A DNA stretch of 64,000 bases, taken from contig CAMBHL010000004.1 in NCBI GenBank assembly GCA_945867155.1, positions 124,001 through 188,000 on the forward strand. The letters are read 5' to 3'. How positions within the stretch are numbered: position 1 is the first letter of the stretch; every line of letters begins with the position of its first letter. Both the position numbers and the translations under genes were made by a program. Under the pieces are notes generated by a model. The model ran no database searches. It was not told where the DNA came from and saw nothing but the letters and a program-made list of their open reading frames with translations. Source of the DNA: an uncultured Eubacteriaceae bacterium (GTDB taxonomy: Bacteria; Bacillota; Clostridia; Eubacteriales; Eubacteriaceae). This document shows positions 17,617 to 27,900 of the stretch, piece by piece.

Positions 17617-18075
17617 ATGAAAGGAACGCGGCAATCTGAAATACTACATATCATCGAAACCCATAAAATCGAAACCCAGGAAGAACTGGCCCGCTATCTG
17701 GAGCAGGAAGGGTACCGGGTGACCCAGGCGACGGTTTCCCGGGACATCAAAGAGCTGGGCTTGATCAAAGTCGCTGACAAGAATGGCGGACAGCGCTACG
17801 CGGTGATGCAGGACGTCAAAGGGGTTTTCGACGACCGCGTGAAAATCGTGTTCAGACAGTCGGTGGTCCGAGTCGACATTGCCGATTATCTCATCGTCCT
17901 CCACACGCTGCCCGGAATGGCCCAGGCGGCAGCCATGGTGATTGACGGGCTCAACTGGCCGGAAATTGTCGGGACGATCGCCGGAGACGATACGATTTTT
18001 GTGGCGCTTCACGACGGCAAACAAGTGTCTGCGGTCGCTGAGCAGTTCAGAAAATTGATGAAGGGGCTTTTATGA
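17617..18075 (+). CDS. argR: Arginine repressor
   Basis: An arginine-sensing repressor/activator of arginine genes. The 152-residue protein has the N-terminal winged helix (residues 1-70, with QATVSRDIKELGLIKV as recognition region) and the C-terminal hexamerization and arginine-binding domain ending in a GTIAGDDTIFVA segment (the GT(I)AGDDT signature). A GGAAAGGAAG site precedes the ATG. No arginine biosynthesis genes are in the window; its place between nadK and recN is conserved. Confidence 0.95.
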   Translation: MKGTRQSEILHIIETHKIETQEELARYLEQEGYRVTQATVSRDIKELGLIKVADKNGGQRYAVMQDVKGVFDDRVKIVFRQSVVRVDIADYLIVLHTLPGMAQAAAMVIDGLNWPEIVGTIAGDDTIFVALHDGKQVSAVAEQFRKLMKGLL

Positions 18076-18091
18076 GCCTTTGGAGGAATCA

Positions 18092-19822
18092 ATGCTAAAG
18101 CGGATTTCAATTGCCAATTATGCCCTGATCGACAAGCTGGAAGTCAACCTCGACGATCACCTCAATGTCATTACCGGGGAAACCGGGGCCGGGAAATCCA
18201 TCGTGATTGACGCCCTGACCCTCATTCTCGGACAGCGGGGAAGCCGCAAAAACATCCGGGCCGGCGCCGACAAACTGGCGGTTCAGGGCGTTTTTGAAAT
18301 TGATCCCCAGGGCAGTGTGGCGGCTAAGCTTTCAGATATGGCCATTCCTCTTGAAGGCCGGACGCTGATTCTCAACCGGACTCTGTCCCAAAGCGGACAT
18401 AACACCTGCCGGATCAACGGCTTTGCGGTCACAGTTGCGCAGATGAAAGCCCTCACCCAGGATTTGATCGACATCCATTCCCAGCATGAAAACAATTCCC
18501 TGTTTCAGGCCAGTGCCCAGAGACGTCTCCTCGATGCCTGGGGGCGGGATGACATCGCGCCGCTGCTTGAAAAGACAAAAGCCCAGGCCGCCCGGCTCAA
18601 GACCTTAAGCCGCCAGATTCAGGCGCAGGTTCAGGACGACCGGACACTCGCCCGGCAGAAACAGATGCTGGCCTTTGAAATTAAGGACATAGAGGGGGCA
18701 CACCTGACGCCTGGAGAAGATGAAAGCCTGGAAAGGGAGCAGCGGGTTTTGGAAAACAGCGAGATGCTGTTTTCTGAAGTGGAAACCGGCCGGCTGCTTT
18801 TGAACGGGCAGGAGGATCAGTCCGAAGGGGTGCTTTCGGATCTGAGCCAGATCCAGCACGTCGTGGCGCGGCTGTCCCAGTTCGACGACAAATTCAAGCC
18901 CTACAAGGCGGCTTTGGAAAGCGGCCTGGCGGAACTTTCGGAACTTTCCATTGAACTCGCCAGTTATCAGGAAGACATTCAGTTTGACGCCGGCCGGTTG
19001 GACGACGTCGAAAAACGCCTTTCTCTGATCGACAGCCTCAAGCGCAAATACGGGGACACCCTCGAAGACATCATCGCCTACGGTCAGAACCTGAGGGAAC
19101 AGTACGACGATCTGGCCCACCACGACGACCGCCTTACAGCCATGAAAGAAGAATACGCGACGCTGTGGAAAGCCTATCGAAAGACAGCCCGAACCCTTCA
19201 TGAAAAAAGGACAGCAGCGGCGAAGCCTCTGGCCCAGGCCATCGAGAAAGAACTCTCTGATCTGGCGATGCCCAGAGCCCGTTTTGTCATCTCGGTGGAT
19301 GAAGACGAGCAGGTCATTGCCCCCTGGGGCAACGATCAAGTCGCCTTTAAAATTTCAGTGAACCCGGGCACTCCGATCCGGCCTTTAAAAGAAGTGGCCA
19401 GCGGCGGCGAAATTTCCCGAATCATGCTGGCCATTAAATGCATTTTCGGGGGGCTGGATCACGTGGAAACCATGATCTTCGACGAAATCGACACGGGCAT
19501 CAGCGGCCGGACAGCCCAGGTCGTGGCCGAAAAAATTCTGGCCCTCTCGAGAAAACGCCAGGTTATCACCATCACCCATCTGCCCCAGATCACCGCAATG
19601 GCAGACGCCCATTTCCGGGTGATGAAGCGCGGCGACGAAAACAGTACCCAGGTGACATTTGAAGCTTTGGATGCCGAAGAAAGCCGTCAGGAACTGGCCC
19701 GCATGCTTTCCGGCGCCAAGGTGACAGAGCTGGCGAAAACCCATGCGGAAGAAATGCTCGCCATGGCCGCGCATCAGAAATCAACCGATCGAGAAAAAGC
19801 AGAAGAAGAGGTGGAAGTGTGA
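18092..19822 (+). CDS. recN: DNA repair protein RecN
   Basis: An SMC-like ATPase that acts early in double-strand-break repair. The 576-residue protein has Walker A in VITGETGAGKSIVIDAL near residue 28, a central coiled coil, the ABC signature region EVASGGEISRIMLAIK near residue 430 and Walker B MIFDEIDTGISGRTAQ near residue 465. Start at ATG 18092 follows TGGAGG; an upstream TTG at 18080 lies inside that ribosome site. It overlaps the lgt start by 4 bases. Confidence 0.96.
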   Translation: MLKRISIANYALIDKLEVNLDDHLNVITGETGAGKSIVIDALTLILGQRGSRKNIRAGADKLAVQGVFEIDPQGSVAAKLSDMAIPLEGRTLILNRTLSQSGHNTCRINGFAVTVAQMKALTQDLIDIHSQHENNSLFQASAQRRLLDAWGRDDIAPLLEKTKAQAARLKTLSRQIQAQVQDDRTLARQKQMLAFEIKDIEGAHLTPGEDESLEREQRVLENSEMLFSEVETGRLLLNGQEDQSEGVLSDLSQIQHVVARLSQFDDKFKPYKAALESGLAELSELSIELASYQEDIQFDAGRLDDVEKRLSLIDSLKRKYGDTLEDIIAYGQNLREQYDDLAHHDDRLTAMKEEYATLWKAYRKTARTLHEKRTAAAKPLAQAIEKELSDLAMPRARFVISVDEDEQVIAPWGNDQVAFKISVNPGTPIRPLKEVASGGEISRIMLAIKCIFGGLDHVETMIFDEIDTGISGRTAQVVAEKILALSRKRQVITITHLPQITAMADAHFRVMKRGDENSTQVTFEALDAEESRQELARMLSGAKVTELAKTHAEEMLAMAAHQKSTDREKAEEEVEV

Positions 19823-20592
19823 GATCTCCTGGTCCAATTGCCTTTCAATTAGGAAGCTTAACGGTGAGGTGGTACGGTCTGCTCATCGCGGCAGCCCTCG
19901 TCATCGGTCTGTGCATCGCCGTCAGCCGCGCCGACAAGGCCGGCATACGGAGGGACGATGTCTACGACTTTTTTATTCTCATGGTGCCGTCCATCATCGT
20001 CGGTGCCAGACTGTGGTATGTTTTGTTCGAGTGGTCCTATTACCGGTTTAACCCCCGGGAAATTTTCATGATTTGGCACGGGGGACTGGCCATTCACGGC
20101 GGCATCATTGCGGCGATCATCGCGGGCGCATTATTCTGCAGAGCCCGCCGCCTTTCGTTTTTAAAGCTGGCCGATGTGATGATTCCGGCCCTGCCTCTCG
20201 GTCAGGCGATCGGGCGATGGGGCAATTTCTTTAACGGCGAAGCCTACGGCAGGCAGACGACGCTGCCCTGGGCCATCACCGTGAAGGACCCGAACCTGGG
20301 ATGGATTCACGTGCATCCGACTTTTCTTTACGAATCCCTTTGGGATTTGGGGGTTTTTTTGATTTTGCTTCTCGTTATCGAAAAGAAGTTCAAAAAAACA
20401 GACGGCGAACTGCTGTTCAGTTACTTTATTTTGTATTCGATCGGCCGGTTTTTCATCGAAGGCCTTCGGACCGACAGCCTGATGTTTTTCGGACTGCGCA
20501 CGGCTCAGCTGGTCAGCCTCGCGCTCATCGCCGTCGGTATCATCGGCCTGATCTGGCTTCACAAAAGCCGGGCAACAGCCTCAGAAGACTGA
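19819..20592 (+). CDS. lgt: Prolipoprotein diacylglyceryl transferase
   Basis: Membrane enzyme that puts diacylglycerol on the lipobox cysteine of prelipoproteins. The 257-residue protein has seven hydrophobic segments, WHGGLAIHGGIIAAI near residue 90 and GRWGNFFNGEAYG near residue 132, the family signature with the essential Arg and Asn. It starts with GTG in a 4-base overlap with recN. Its stop codon lies inside a strong terminator, so it ends the OLE-region operon. Confidence 0.95.
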   Translation: MRSPGPIAFQLGSLTVRWYGLLIAAALVIGLCIAVSRADKAGIRRDDVYDFFILMVPSIIVGARLWYVLFEWSYYRFNPREIFMIWHGGLAIHGGIIAAIIAGALFCRARRLSFLKLADVMIPALPLGQAIGRWGNFFNGEAYGRQTTLPWAITVKDPNLGWIHVHPTFLYESLWDLGVFLILLLVIEKKFKKTDGELLFSYFILYSIGRFFIEGLRTDSLMFFGLRTAQLVSLALIAVGIIGLIWLHKSRATASED

Positions 20593-20607
20593 GGCTGTCT
20601 TTTTTTT
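20575..20607 (+). terminator. Terminator of the tlyA-lgt operon
   Basis: ACAGCCTCAG (20575-20584), loop AAGA, CTGAGGCTGT (20589-20598), then a run of eight T. The stem includes the lgt stop codon. Confidence 0.95.
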
Positions 20608-20659
20608 GGGTTAATTTGTATCAATATGATTGTTTTTGATTAAAAGTGATGTAAAATGA

Positions 20660-20688
20660 TTGACTTTGAATGAAAAGAAGCGTATACT
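20660..20688 (+). promoter_or_regulatory. Promoter of the fruR-fruK-fruA operon
   Basis: TTGACT (20660-20665), 17 bases, TATACT (20683-20688). Repeated TGATT(G/A) words at 20626-20665 surround the -35 and may be FruR or DeoR-type operator half-sites. Confidence 0.85.
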
Positions 20689-20722
20689 ACGGGTAAAGAG
20701 ATCGAAGGAAGCGTTAACAGCC

Positions 20723-21484
20723 ATGCTGACAGAAGAAAGACAAGCCATTATATTACAGAATATCAAAGAAAAAGGCTCGATGACGGTGGCCGAATTGAGC
20801 AGTCTCCTGAAGATTTCCGAGTCCACGGTGAGGCGGGACCTCACGGCGATGGATGCGGAAGGGCTCATCAACAAAGTCCACGGAGGCGCGACCGCCAGAA
20901 TCGGCAAACTTTTTTCAACCCGCGAGAGCGAACTCGCCCAGAAGCGCACCCAGTTTCAGGACGAGAAAAACGCGATCGGCCGGGAAGGCGCCAAGTTGAT
21001 TCAGTCTGATGATTTTGTTTATATCGATGCTGGCAGCACCACCGAAGCTCTGGCCCACGCAGTCGTGAGCCGTGGAAAGTCCGAGGCCGTATTTGTGACC
21101 AACGGTCTGATCCAGGCTGAAGTGCTCCTCCATGCGGGCTGCACCGTCTACGTGCTCGAAGGGCGCCTGCGTCCGGAAACCGAGGCGATTGTGGGAAGCG
21201 GCGCGATTCAGTCTTTGAGAAAATATCAGTTTACAATCGGGTTTTTCGGAACCAACGGCGTCGATTTCAATTTGGGCTACACGACGCCGGACATTGAAGA
21301 AGCCGAGGTGAAGCGGGATGCCTTTAGCCGCTGCCTGAAAACCTACGTCCTGGCCGACCATTCGAAATTCAATCACATTACGCCGGTCACCTTTGGAAAA
21401 CTGTCCGATGCGGCGGTGATCACAGACCAGATGCCTGATCACCGCTATAAACAAAGAGTAAAAATTGTGGAGGCAAAATTATGA
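20723..21484 (+). CDS. fruR: DeoR-family regulator of fructose utilization
   Basis: A repressor expected to sense fructose-1-phosphate and control its own operon. The 253-residue protein has a DeoR winged helix (MLTEERQAIILQNI, then LLKISESTVRRDLTAMDAEG as recognition helix region) and a DeoR sensor domain with DAGSTTEALA and TNGLIQAE. The start at 20723 fits the family; a longer frame from 20660 would begin inside the promoter -35. It overlaps fruK by 4 bases. Confidence 0.9.
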   Translation: MLTEERQAIILQNIKEKGSMTVAELSSLLKISESTVRRDLTAMDAEGLINKVHGGATARIGKLFSTRESELAQKRTQFQDEKNAIGREGAKLIQSDDFVYIDAGSTTEALAHAVVSRGKSEAVFVTNGLIQAEVLLHAGCTVYVLEGRLRPETEAIVGSGAIQSLRKYQFTIGFFGTNGVDFNLGYTTPDIEEAEVKRDAFSRCLKTYVLADHSKFNHITPVTFGKLSDAAVITDQMPDHRYKQRVKIVEAKL

Positions 21485-22401
21485 TTTATACGGTTACGTT
21501 TAATCCGTCGCTGGATTATATTGTCAGTGTCGAACACTTCAAGCTGGGAAGGGTCAACCGAACCTGCGCCGAACTGCTTTATCCCGGCGGGAAAGGCATC
21601 AATGTCGCCATTGTGTTAAGACACCTCGGCATGAAAGCAAAGGCGCTGGGCTTTATCGCCGGCTTTACCGGAGACCAGATCCAGTCCATGCTGACGGCTC
21701 AGAACATTGCAACAGATTTTATTAAAATCGATCAGGGCATGAGCCGGATCAACGTCAAACTCAGAAGCGATGAAGAAAGCGAAATCAACGGGATGGGGCC
21801 GACCATTTCAGAAGAACACCTGGAAGCCCTGTATCAGAAGCTGGATCAGCTGTCTGAAGGGGACACCCTGGTGCTCGCGGGAAGCATTCCGGCAAGCATG
21901 CCCGCGGATACCTACGAACGGATCATGTCCCGCCTCGAAGGCCGCGGCATTGAAATCGCAGTCGACGCCACGAAAGACCTGCTCCTCAACGTGCTGCCCT
22001 ACCATCCGTTTTTGATCAAGCCGAACAATCACGAATTAGGAGACATGTTCGGGGTGACATTGGAAACTAATGAAGAGATCATCACCTACGCGAAAAAGCT
22101 CCAGGAAATGGGCGCGCGCAACGTGCTGATTTCCATGGCAGGCGACGGCGCCATTCTGGTGCCGGAAGACGGCGAAGTCCTCGTCAGTCCGGCGCCGAAG
22201 GGAAAGGTGAAGAATTCAGTCGGCGCGGGAGACTCCATGGTTGCCGGCTTCATCACCGGTTATCATCAAGGCGGCAAGGATCTGAAGGCAGCCTTTAAAA
22301 TGGGCATCGCCACCGGATCGGCTTCAGCTTTCTCGGATGGTTTGGCCACGGAAGCCGAAGTGAAAGAAGTGCTGACTCAGGTTGAATCTTTCAACCTTTA
22401 A
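21481..22401 (+). CDS. fruK: 1-phosphofructokinase
   Basis: Phosphorylates fructose-1-phosphate, the product of the fructose PTS, to fructose-1,6-bisphosphate. The 306-residue PfkB-family protein has LYPGGKGINVAIVLRHLG near residue 37, a DATKDLL segment near residue 162 and the catalytic VKNSVGAGDSMVAGF motif near residue 242 with the base Asp. It sits between its regulator and its transporter, which supports the fructose role over tagatose-6-phosphate kinase. Confidence 0.93.
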   Translation: MIYTVTFNPSLDYIVSVEHFKLGRVNRTCAELLYPGGKGINVAIVLRHLGMKAKALGFIAGFTGDQIQSMLTAQNIATDFIKIDQGMSRINVKLRSDEESEINGMGPTISEEHLEALYQKLDQLSEGDTLVLAGSIPASMPADTYERIMSRLEGRGIEIAVDATKDLLLNVLPYHPFLIKPNNHELGDMFGVTLETNEEIITYAKKLQEMGARNVLISMAGDGAILVPEDGEVLVSPAPKGKVKNSVGAGDSMVAGFITGYHQGGKDLKAAFKMGIATGSASAFSDGLATEAEVKEVLTQVESFNL

Positions 22402-22452
22402 TAAAGTCCTAATTTTATCATCATCATTTCATAACATTTTTAGGAGGAAAAA

Positions 22453-24435
22453 ATGAGGATTACGGATTTGCTCAAAAAAGAAGGCATTGAGCTGAACGGG
22501 CCGTCAGCGACCAAGGAAGAAACCATTTCCCATATGGTCGAACTGATGTCTGCGACGGGCAACATCAATGACCCTGAAGGGTACAAAGCGGCGTTGATGA
22601 AGCGTGAAGAAGAGGGGACCACAGGTATCGGCGAAGGCATTGCCATTCCCCACGGCAAAACTGCAGCTGTGGACCGCGCGGGTCTGGCCTGCATGGTCTG
22701 CAAAGATGGCACTGAATTTGACGCCATGGACGGCCAGCCGGCCAAATTGATTTTTGCCATCGCTGTGCCGAACGACGCGGACAACACCCATCTGGAAATG
22801 CTGTCCCGGCTGTCAATGATGCTGATGGATGAAAAATTCAGAGAAGCATTAATCGCCTGTGACGACAAAGATGAATTCTTGAAGATCATCGACGCAGAAG
22901 AAACCGAAAAATTCGGAGATGAAGAACTGGATATTCCGGAAGAACCTGAAAAGAAAGGCTACGATCTGTTGGCAGTCACTGCCTGTCCGACTGGTATCGC
23001 CCACACCTACATGGCTGCCGAATCCCTTGAAGAAAAGGCGAAAAAAATGGGCTATACCATTAAAGTCGAAACCAACGGCTCCGGCGGGATTAAAAACAAA
23101 CTGACCCCGGAAGAAATCGAAGGGGCCAAGGGCATTATCGTCGCTGCTGACAAAAAAGTCGAAATGGACCGTTTTGACGGCAAGCACGTGCTGATCACAA
23201 AAGTGGCGGACGGGATCAATAAGCCGGAAGAATTAATCAAGGACGCCCTGGCTCAGAAGGGCGCCGTTTATCACGCGGCAGAAGGCGCTTCTGCAGAAGG
23301 CGCTGAAGATGAAGGCGGCGAAAAGGAATCCGTCGGCCGCAAAATCTACAAAGACCTGATGAACGGGGTCTCCCACATGCTGCCCTTCGTCATCGGCGGC
23401 GGGATCATGATGGCCCTGTCCTTCTTAATCGATGCCGGGAATATCGGTTCAAGCTTTGGGACCGGGACGCCGGTTGCAGCCTTCTTCAACCAGGTCGGCA
23501 ACGGCGCTTTCGCGTTCATGCTGCCGGTGCTGGCTGGCTTCATCGCCATGAGTATCGCGGACCGCCCGGGTCTGGCGGTTGGGTTTGTTGGCGGCTGGCT
23601 CGCGAAGGAAGGGATCCGGATCGGCTACTACCACGGCAAAATGGCCCTGCTGTATTCCGGACTCGATCCGAAACTCAGCCTCGTTTCCGCTGGGTTCCTC
23701 GGCGCCATGGCTGCTGGGTTCATCGCTGGTTATCTGGTCTTAGGGCTTAAAAAGCTGTGCAGCCATATGCCGGAATCTCTCGAAGGCATCAAACCAATGC
23801 TGATTTATCCTTTTGTGGGCGTCCTGCTTATCGGCCTTATCATGGTGCTCATCAACTGGCCGCTGTCTGCTCTGAACCAGGTGCTGTACAGCGCGCTGGA
23901 AAGCATGGGCAATGGTTCTAAAGTTGTGCTGGGTCTCATCGTCGGCGGCATGATGGCCATCGACATGGGCGGCCCCTTCAACAAAGCGGCTTATCTGTTT
24001 GGAACGGGCATGCTCGCTTCCGGCAACTACGATATCATGGCTGCTGTTATGATCGGCGGGATGGTGCCGCCGCTGGGCATCGCTTTGGCGACTACCATTT
24101 TCAAGAACCGCTTTACGAAACGGGAACGCCAGTCAGGGATTTCCTGCTACGTCATGGGTCTGTCCTTCATCACAGAAGGCGCCATTCCTTTTGCAGCCTC
24201 TGATCCGGGCCACGTCATTCCGAGCTGCGTCGCAGGCTCTGCAGTCGCAGGGGCGCTATCCATGCTGTTCAACTGCACCCTCCGGGCACCGCACGGCGGC
24301 ATCTTCGTCTTCCCGGTGGTCGGGCACTGGCCGATGTATCTCTTGGCCCTGCTTATCGGCTCCGTGATCACCATGGCGCTGTTGGGCATTTTAAAGAAGC
24401 CGCTTTCACCTGAAGAATCCGGCTTGGCAAAATAA
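22453..24435 (+). CDS. fruA: PTS fructose transporter, EIIABC
   Basis: Takes up fructose and phosphorylates it at C1. The 660 residues run IIA (1-150, with phospho-His67 in IAIPHGK), IIB (about 170-270, with phospho-Cys178 in VTACPTGIAHTYMAAE), and IIC (about 300-650, eight or more membrane segments). AGGAGG precedes ATG 22453. It closes the fruRKA operon. All phosphorylation sites are intact. Confidence 0.95.
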   Translation: MRITDLLKKEGIELNGPSATKEETISHMVELMSATGNINDPEGYKAALMKREEEGTTGIGEGIAIPHGKTAAVDRAGLACMVCKDGTEFDAMDGQPAKLIFAIAVPNDADNTHLEMLSRLSMMLMDEKFREALIACDDKDEFLKIIDAEETEKFGDEELDIPEEPEKKGYDLLAVTACPTGIAHTYMAAESLEEKAKKMGYTIKVETNGSGGIKNKLTPEEIEGAKGIIVAADKKVEMDRFDGKHVLITKVADGINKPEELIKDALAQKGAVYHAAEGASAEGAEDEGGEKESVGRKIYKDLMNGVSHMLPFVIGGGIMMALSFLIDAGNIGSSFGTGTPVAAFFNQVGNGAFAFMLPVLAGFIAMSIADRPGLAVGFVGGWLAKEGIRIGYYHGKMALLYSGLDPKLSLVSAGFLGAMAAGFIAGYLVLGLKKLCSHMPESLEGIKPMLIYPFVGVLLIGLIMVLINWPLSALNQVLYSALESMGNGSKVVLGLIVGGMMAIDMGGPFNKAAYLFGTGMLASGNYDIMAAVMIGGMVPPLGIALATTIFKNRFTKRERQSGISCYVMGLSFITEGAIPFAASDPGHVIPSCVAGSAVAGALSMLFNCTLRAPHGGIFVFPVVGHWPMYLLALLIGSVITMALLGILKKPLSPEESGLAK

Positions 24436-24451
24436 TATCACATAATTTTGG

Positions 24452-24505
24452 TTGATTTTACAGTTAAAAATGATAGAATAAACGTACGAACTAATCGAAT
24501 TCGTA
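24452..24505 (+). promoter_or_regulatory. Promoter and adjacent palindrome of ptsH
   Basis: TTGATT (24452-24457), 16 bases, TAGAAT (24474-24479). Right after the predicted start is an inverted repeat, TACGAA (24485-24490) and TTCGTA (24500-24505), which could be an operator or a small leader hairpin. Confidence 0.6.
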
Positions 24506-24521
24506 AAAGGAGCATACAATA

Positions 24522-24779
24522 ATGAAAGAATTTAAGTACACAATCACAGATCCTGCAGGTATTCACGCTCGTCCGGCTGGCATTTTGGTTAAAAAGACCC
24601 AGCCATACGCTTCAGAAGTCACTTTGATTAAAGATGACAAACAAGCCAACGGCAAGAGCATGCTGTCTGTGATGGGATTGGGTGCCCGGAACGGGGATGA
24701 AATCACCGTTCAGGTCGAAGGCGCAGATGAAGCAGATGCAGCTGCAGAACTGGAAGCATTTTTCAAAGAAAATCTCTAA
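24522..24779 (+). CDS. ptsH: Phosphocarrier protein HPr
   Basis: General PTS phosphate carrier. The 85-residue protein has the active His15 in GIHARPAG and the regulatory Ser46 in GKSMLSVMGLG, so both EI-dependent phosphorylation and HPr kinase control are possible. It has its own promoter and terminator; ptsI is not next to it. AAGGAG precedes the start. Confidence 0.97.
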   Translation: MKEFKYTITDPAGIHARPAGILVKKTQPYASEVTLIKDDKQANGKSMLSVMGLGARNGDEITVQVEGADEADAAAELEAFFKENL

Positions 24780-24799
24780 ACTTAAACGCCGTTTTTACG

Positions 24800-24832
24800 A
24801 ACAGCCTTCAGCTATGCTGGAGGCTGTTTTTT
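24800..24832 (+). terminator. Terminator after ptsH
   Basis: AACAGCCTTCAGC (24800-24812) pairs with GCTGGAGGCTGTT (24816-24828, one T-G pair), followed by T residues. Confidence 0.93.
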
Positions 24833-24911
24833 ATTGGCTTTTCGTATGTTATAATAAGACCCAAATGAAAATATAAATGAAACGGCGGGAACCATCGCCG
24901 GGGGAGGATAA

Positions 24912-27900
24912 ATGGCGAGTCAACGTGAAATCATGGAGGCATTGGCGAGAATGGCCAATCCCGAAGGTGCGGAGAATGCCGATAAATACGAACAAATCAA
25001 ACAGGAAAAGGCGAGAAAATTGAAACAGCAGAGACAGCAGAAAAGACGAGGCGGCGGAACGGTTTTGGCTTCGGGCCATACGGCGGACCAGGTTTCGCCG
25101 CGCCCGGGGCATTTGAGCGGCAGCAGCCGCACGAGTATTCCACACCCGGTAGACGGGGGAGAAGCGCGGGTGGCGACGAACCTCACGACCACCAGGCCGT
25201 CCCGTCAGGTCCGGATCAGGCGCACGGGCACGACCCTGGCTTCAGGGCATTCGGCAGAAGAAGTCACTGGGCACGCCCTGCCCAAGGCTGAAACGCCGGC
25301 AGAGGAACTGCCGCCGGTGCGCACCCGGCGGTCGATTTTTGCCAACACCGGCACGACCTTGGCTTCGGGCCACTCAGCTGATGAAATTTTGAGTGGCGCC
25401 GCAGAGGCCGAACCGCCGAAGCCGGAATCCGCCCGGCCAGAAGCACCGGCCCCTCAGGCAGAACCCGCGCAGGACACAGTCGTGGAACCCATTGAGGTCG
25501 AACCTGTCACAGAAACGGCTGCGGCAGAACCGCAGGTTCAGGACATGCCAATCGAAGATGCCCAGATAGAAGAAGCCCAGTTCGAAGACGTGACCGATCA
25601 GGCTGAAGCGCCGAAACCGGCAGCTTCAAAAACGGCTGAACCTGTCCCGGATGTGAAACCCGCTCAGGCGGAACAGGATGTTTCGGATCAAAAAGAACTG
25701 GAAAAGCCGGAGCGCGAAGCAAAAGCGCCGAAGCTTTCTTTTTCTGAACAGATCAAAGCGGCGGGCGGGGCCATTCCCGACGCTCTCGATGTAGAACAGA
25801 AAGCAGAAGACCTCGGGGAACTTTGGTCGCGCCTCAATGATTACAAGGTGAGGTGCCTGTCCACGCCGGAGATGTTCAGTGAAGGCGCGGTCGCGCTTCC
25901 GGACGCCCTGATCGATTTCTTCGGCGCCCAGGGCCGGGAAAAACGGGTCATGGTTCTGTTTGAAGGCCGGGAATATCCGTCTTATCTCGAAAGCAGCGAT
26001 GGGGTCGGCGGCTACCGCTTCGAATGGAGCAAGGCCTTAAGCCGCAAATTCTACAGCATGTTCCCTCAGTACGAAACGTTTTTTGAAGGGGACATGGACG
26101 AAGCCAAGCAGAAAAAACGCCCCTATCTGACCATCGAAAAACTCACCGAAGATGAATTTGCGGCGAAGCTGATTCTGCCCTCCGACCAGGGACTGACCCG
26201 CAAACAGTTGCTCTTTGACCTGCTGGGGCCGGGCAAATCTCTTGCGAACTTCACGGATTCCTACGATCTGGTCTTTTTGAAGAGCTATTTTGAAAATATC
26301 GACAACCGCTGGCGGTCCGACGTTTTTGTCGTCTCCGCCAACGTCCAGAAATTTTACAAGGACCGTATCGCGGCAGAACACGCCCCAGATCCAAAATCTT
26401 CCCGGAATCTCGAAGGCATCGCCAATGTAAAGCTGGATGCCATTCTCGATTTCCTCATGGACGGCCCGTATCAGTTCCTTGCAGAACAAGGCCTGCTCTC
26501 GACCACTCAGGATCAGGATCATTTCTATTTCGGCATCGATCAGAACCTCATGGACGAAATGACGATGGATGACCGAAATCTCATCGTCAGTCTTCTGGAA
26601 CAGAAAATCGACTATTATTTCAGCCGTCTCGACGGTCCGACCCTCCAGGAAAATCTGACAAGCTGGGTGGAACAGTACGGCGACTACTATCACCGGGATT
26701 TCCGCTATTCCTTTAAAGATGTCATCACCGAAGGCATACCGGGGAGCATCGAAGGCCTTAAAAATTTCAATGAAAAGCGCTACCGGATTTTCGGCTTTGC
26801 CGGGGACGACAACTGGGCTGAGGTGCCCTGGGTTGAAATTGTCGACAAGCAGATCACCCGTTTCCCAAACACCGGGGTGAGCGTGAAATATTTGCTGAAC
26901 AAAGACAGCAAAAAGCTGTATCTGGCGCTGACCGTGGGGTACAAGACGCTGCGCTCAGATATCGAAAAAACCGAAGAATTCGATCCCGAACTGGATTTAG
27001 ATGAACAGATCGACGAACGCACCGCAGAAGTCCTCGCTGAAAAGACGGCCGAAATCAGAAGTGCGGTGCATCCGGGCACCTTCAGCATGAAATCCGGAGA
27101 CATCGATCTGCCGGATCCCCTTTATTTGAACGGCGTCATTTTCTTCAGAGAATACGCCGGGGTCGTGCCGGGAGAAAAGATCATTGAAGCCGATCTCGAC
27201 GAAATGCTCGACGTGTACAATCATTATCTGCACCGCTGCGTCATCGGCGATGAAAAAATAGAGGTGCCGCAGCCGGAAGAAATGGCAGAAGCTCAGACTG
27301 AAACAGCGGCCTTCAAAACAGATGCCAGTCCGGCAGATGCAGAAGCACCAGAACCCGAAACGCCAGCTTCTGAAGAAGCGGCCGCTGATCTCACCGCTGA
27401 ACTTGAAGCTGATCTGGATCTCGACGATTTAGACGACGACGATCTTTTGGATCTGGATGAAGATGACGAAGAAGCTGAAACGGCATCTGATGCAGCAGAA
27501 GCACCGGCAGAATCTCAGGCGGAAGCGGAAACGGTTCAAGAAGAAGAGGCTTTGGAAGAGGAAGGGGATTCGCATCATGAGGCGATAGAAGAAGTCGCCT
27601 CCGAAGCGGCGATTTCCAAGGCGATGGCTGCAGCGGTGGCCCGGAAGCGTGAAACCGCGGCTCCGGCGTGGCAGGCTTATCATCACGACGCGCCCCAGAC
27701 GGCGGTGCAGGTGGTCAACACCGGCGGCCTGACCAAAGCCGATCTCGCCGCCTTCCAGAAGGCGATGGTGAAATCCCAGCTCAAGGTGCAGAAAATGATC
27801 ATGCGCCTGAAAGCAAAAGAAAGTCAGGTGCCGGAAAAGACGCCGAGAGACCGCCGGGAACTCCATTATGAAGAAGTGCTTCAGGATCCGCCAGCAGACG

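Noticed and set aside
20660..20722. A 21-residue N-terminal extension of the fructose regulator
   Set aside because: Its start codon is the -35 box of a TTGACT-17-TATACT promoter; the family starts at the ATG at 20723.
26037..26693. A long minus-strand frame inside the giant AAA gene
   Set aside because: It is a shadow of biased codon use; no start site, no ribosome site and no family features. The same holds for other long antisense frames, such as those inside secA, hisZ and eno.
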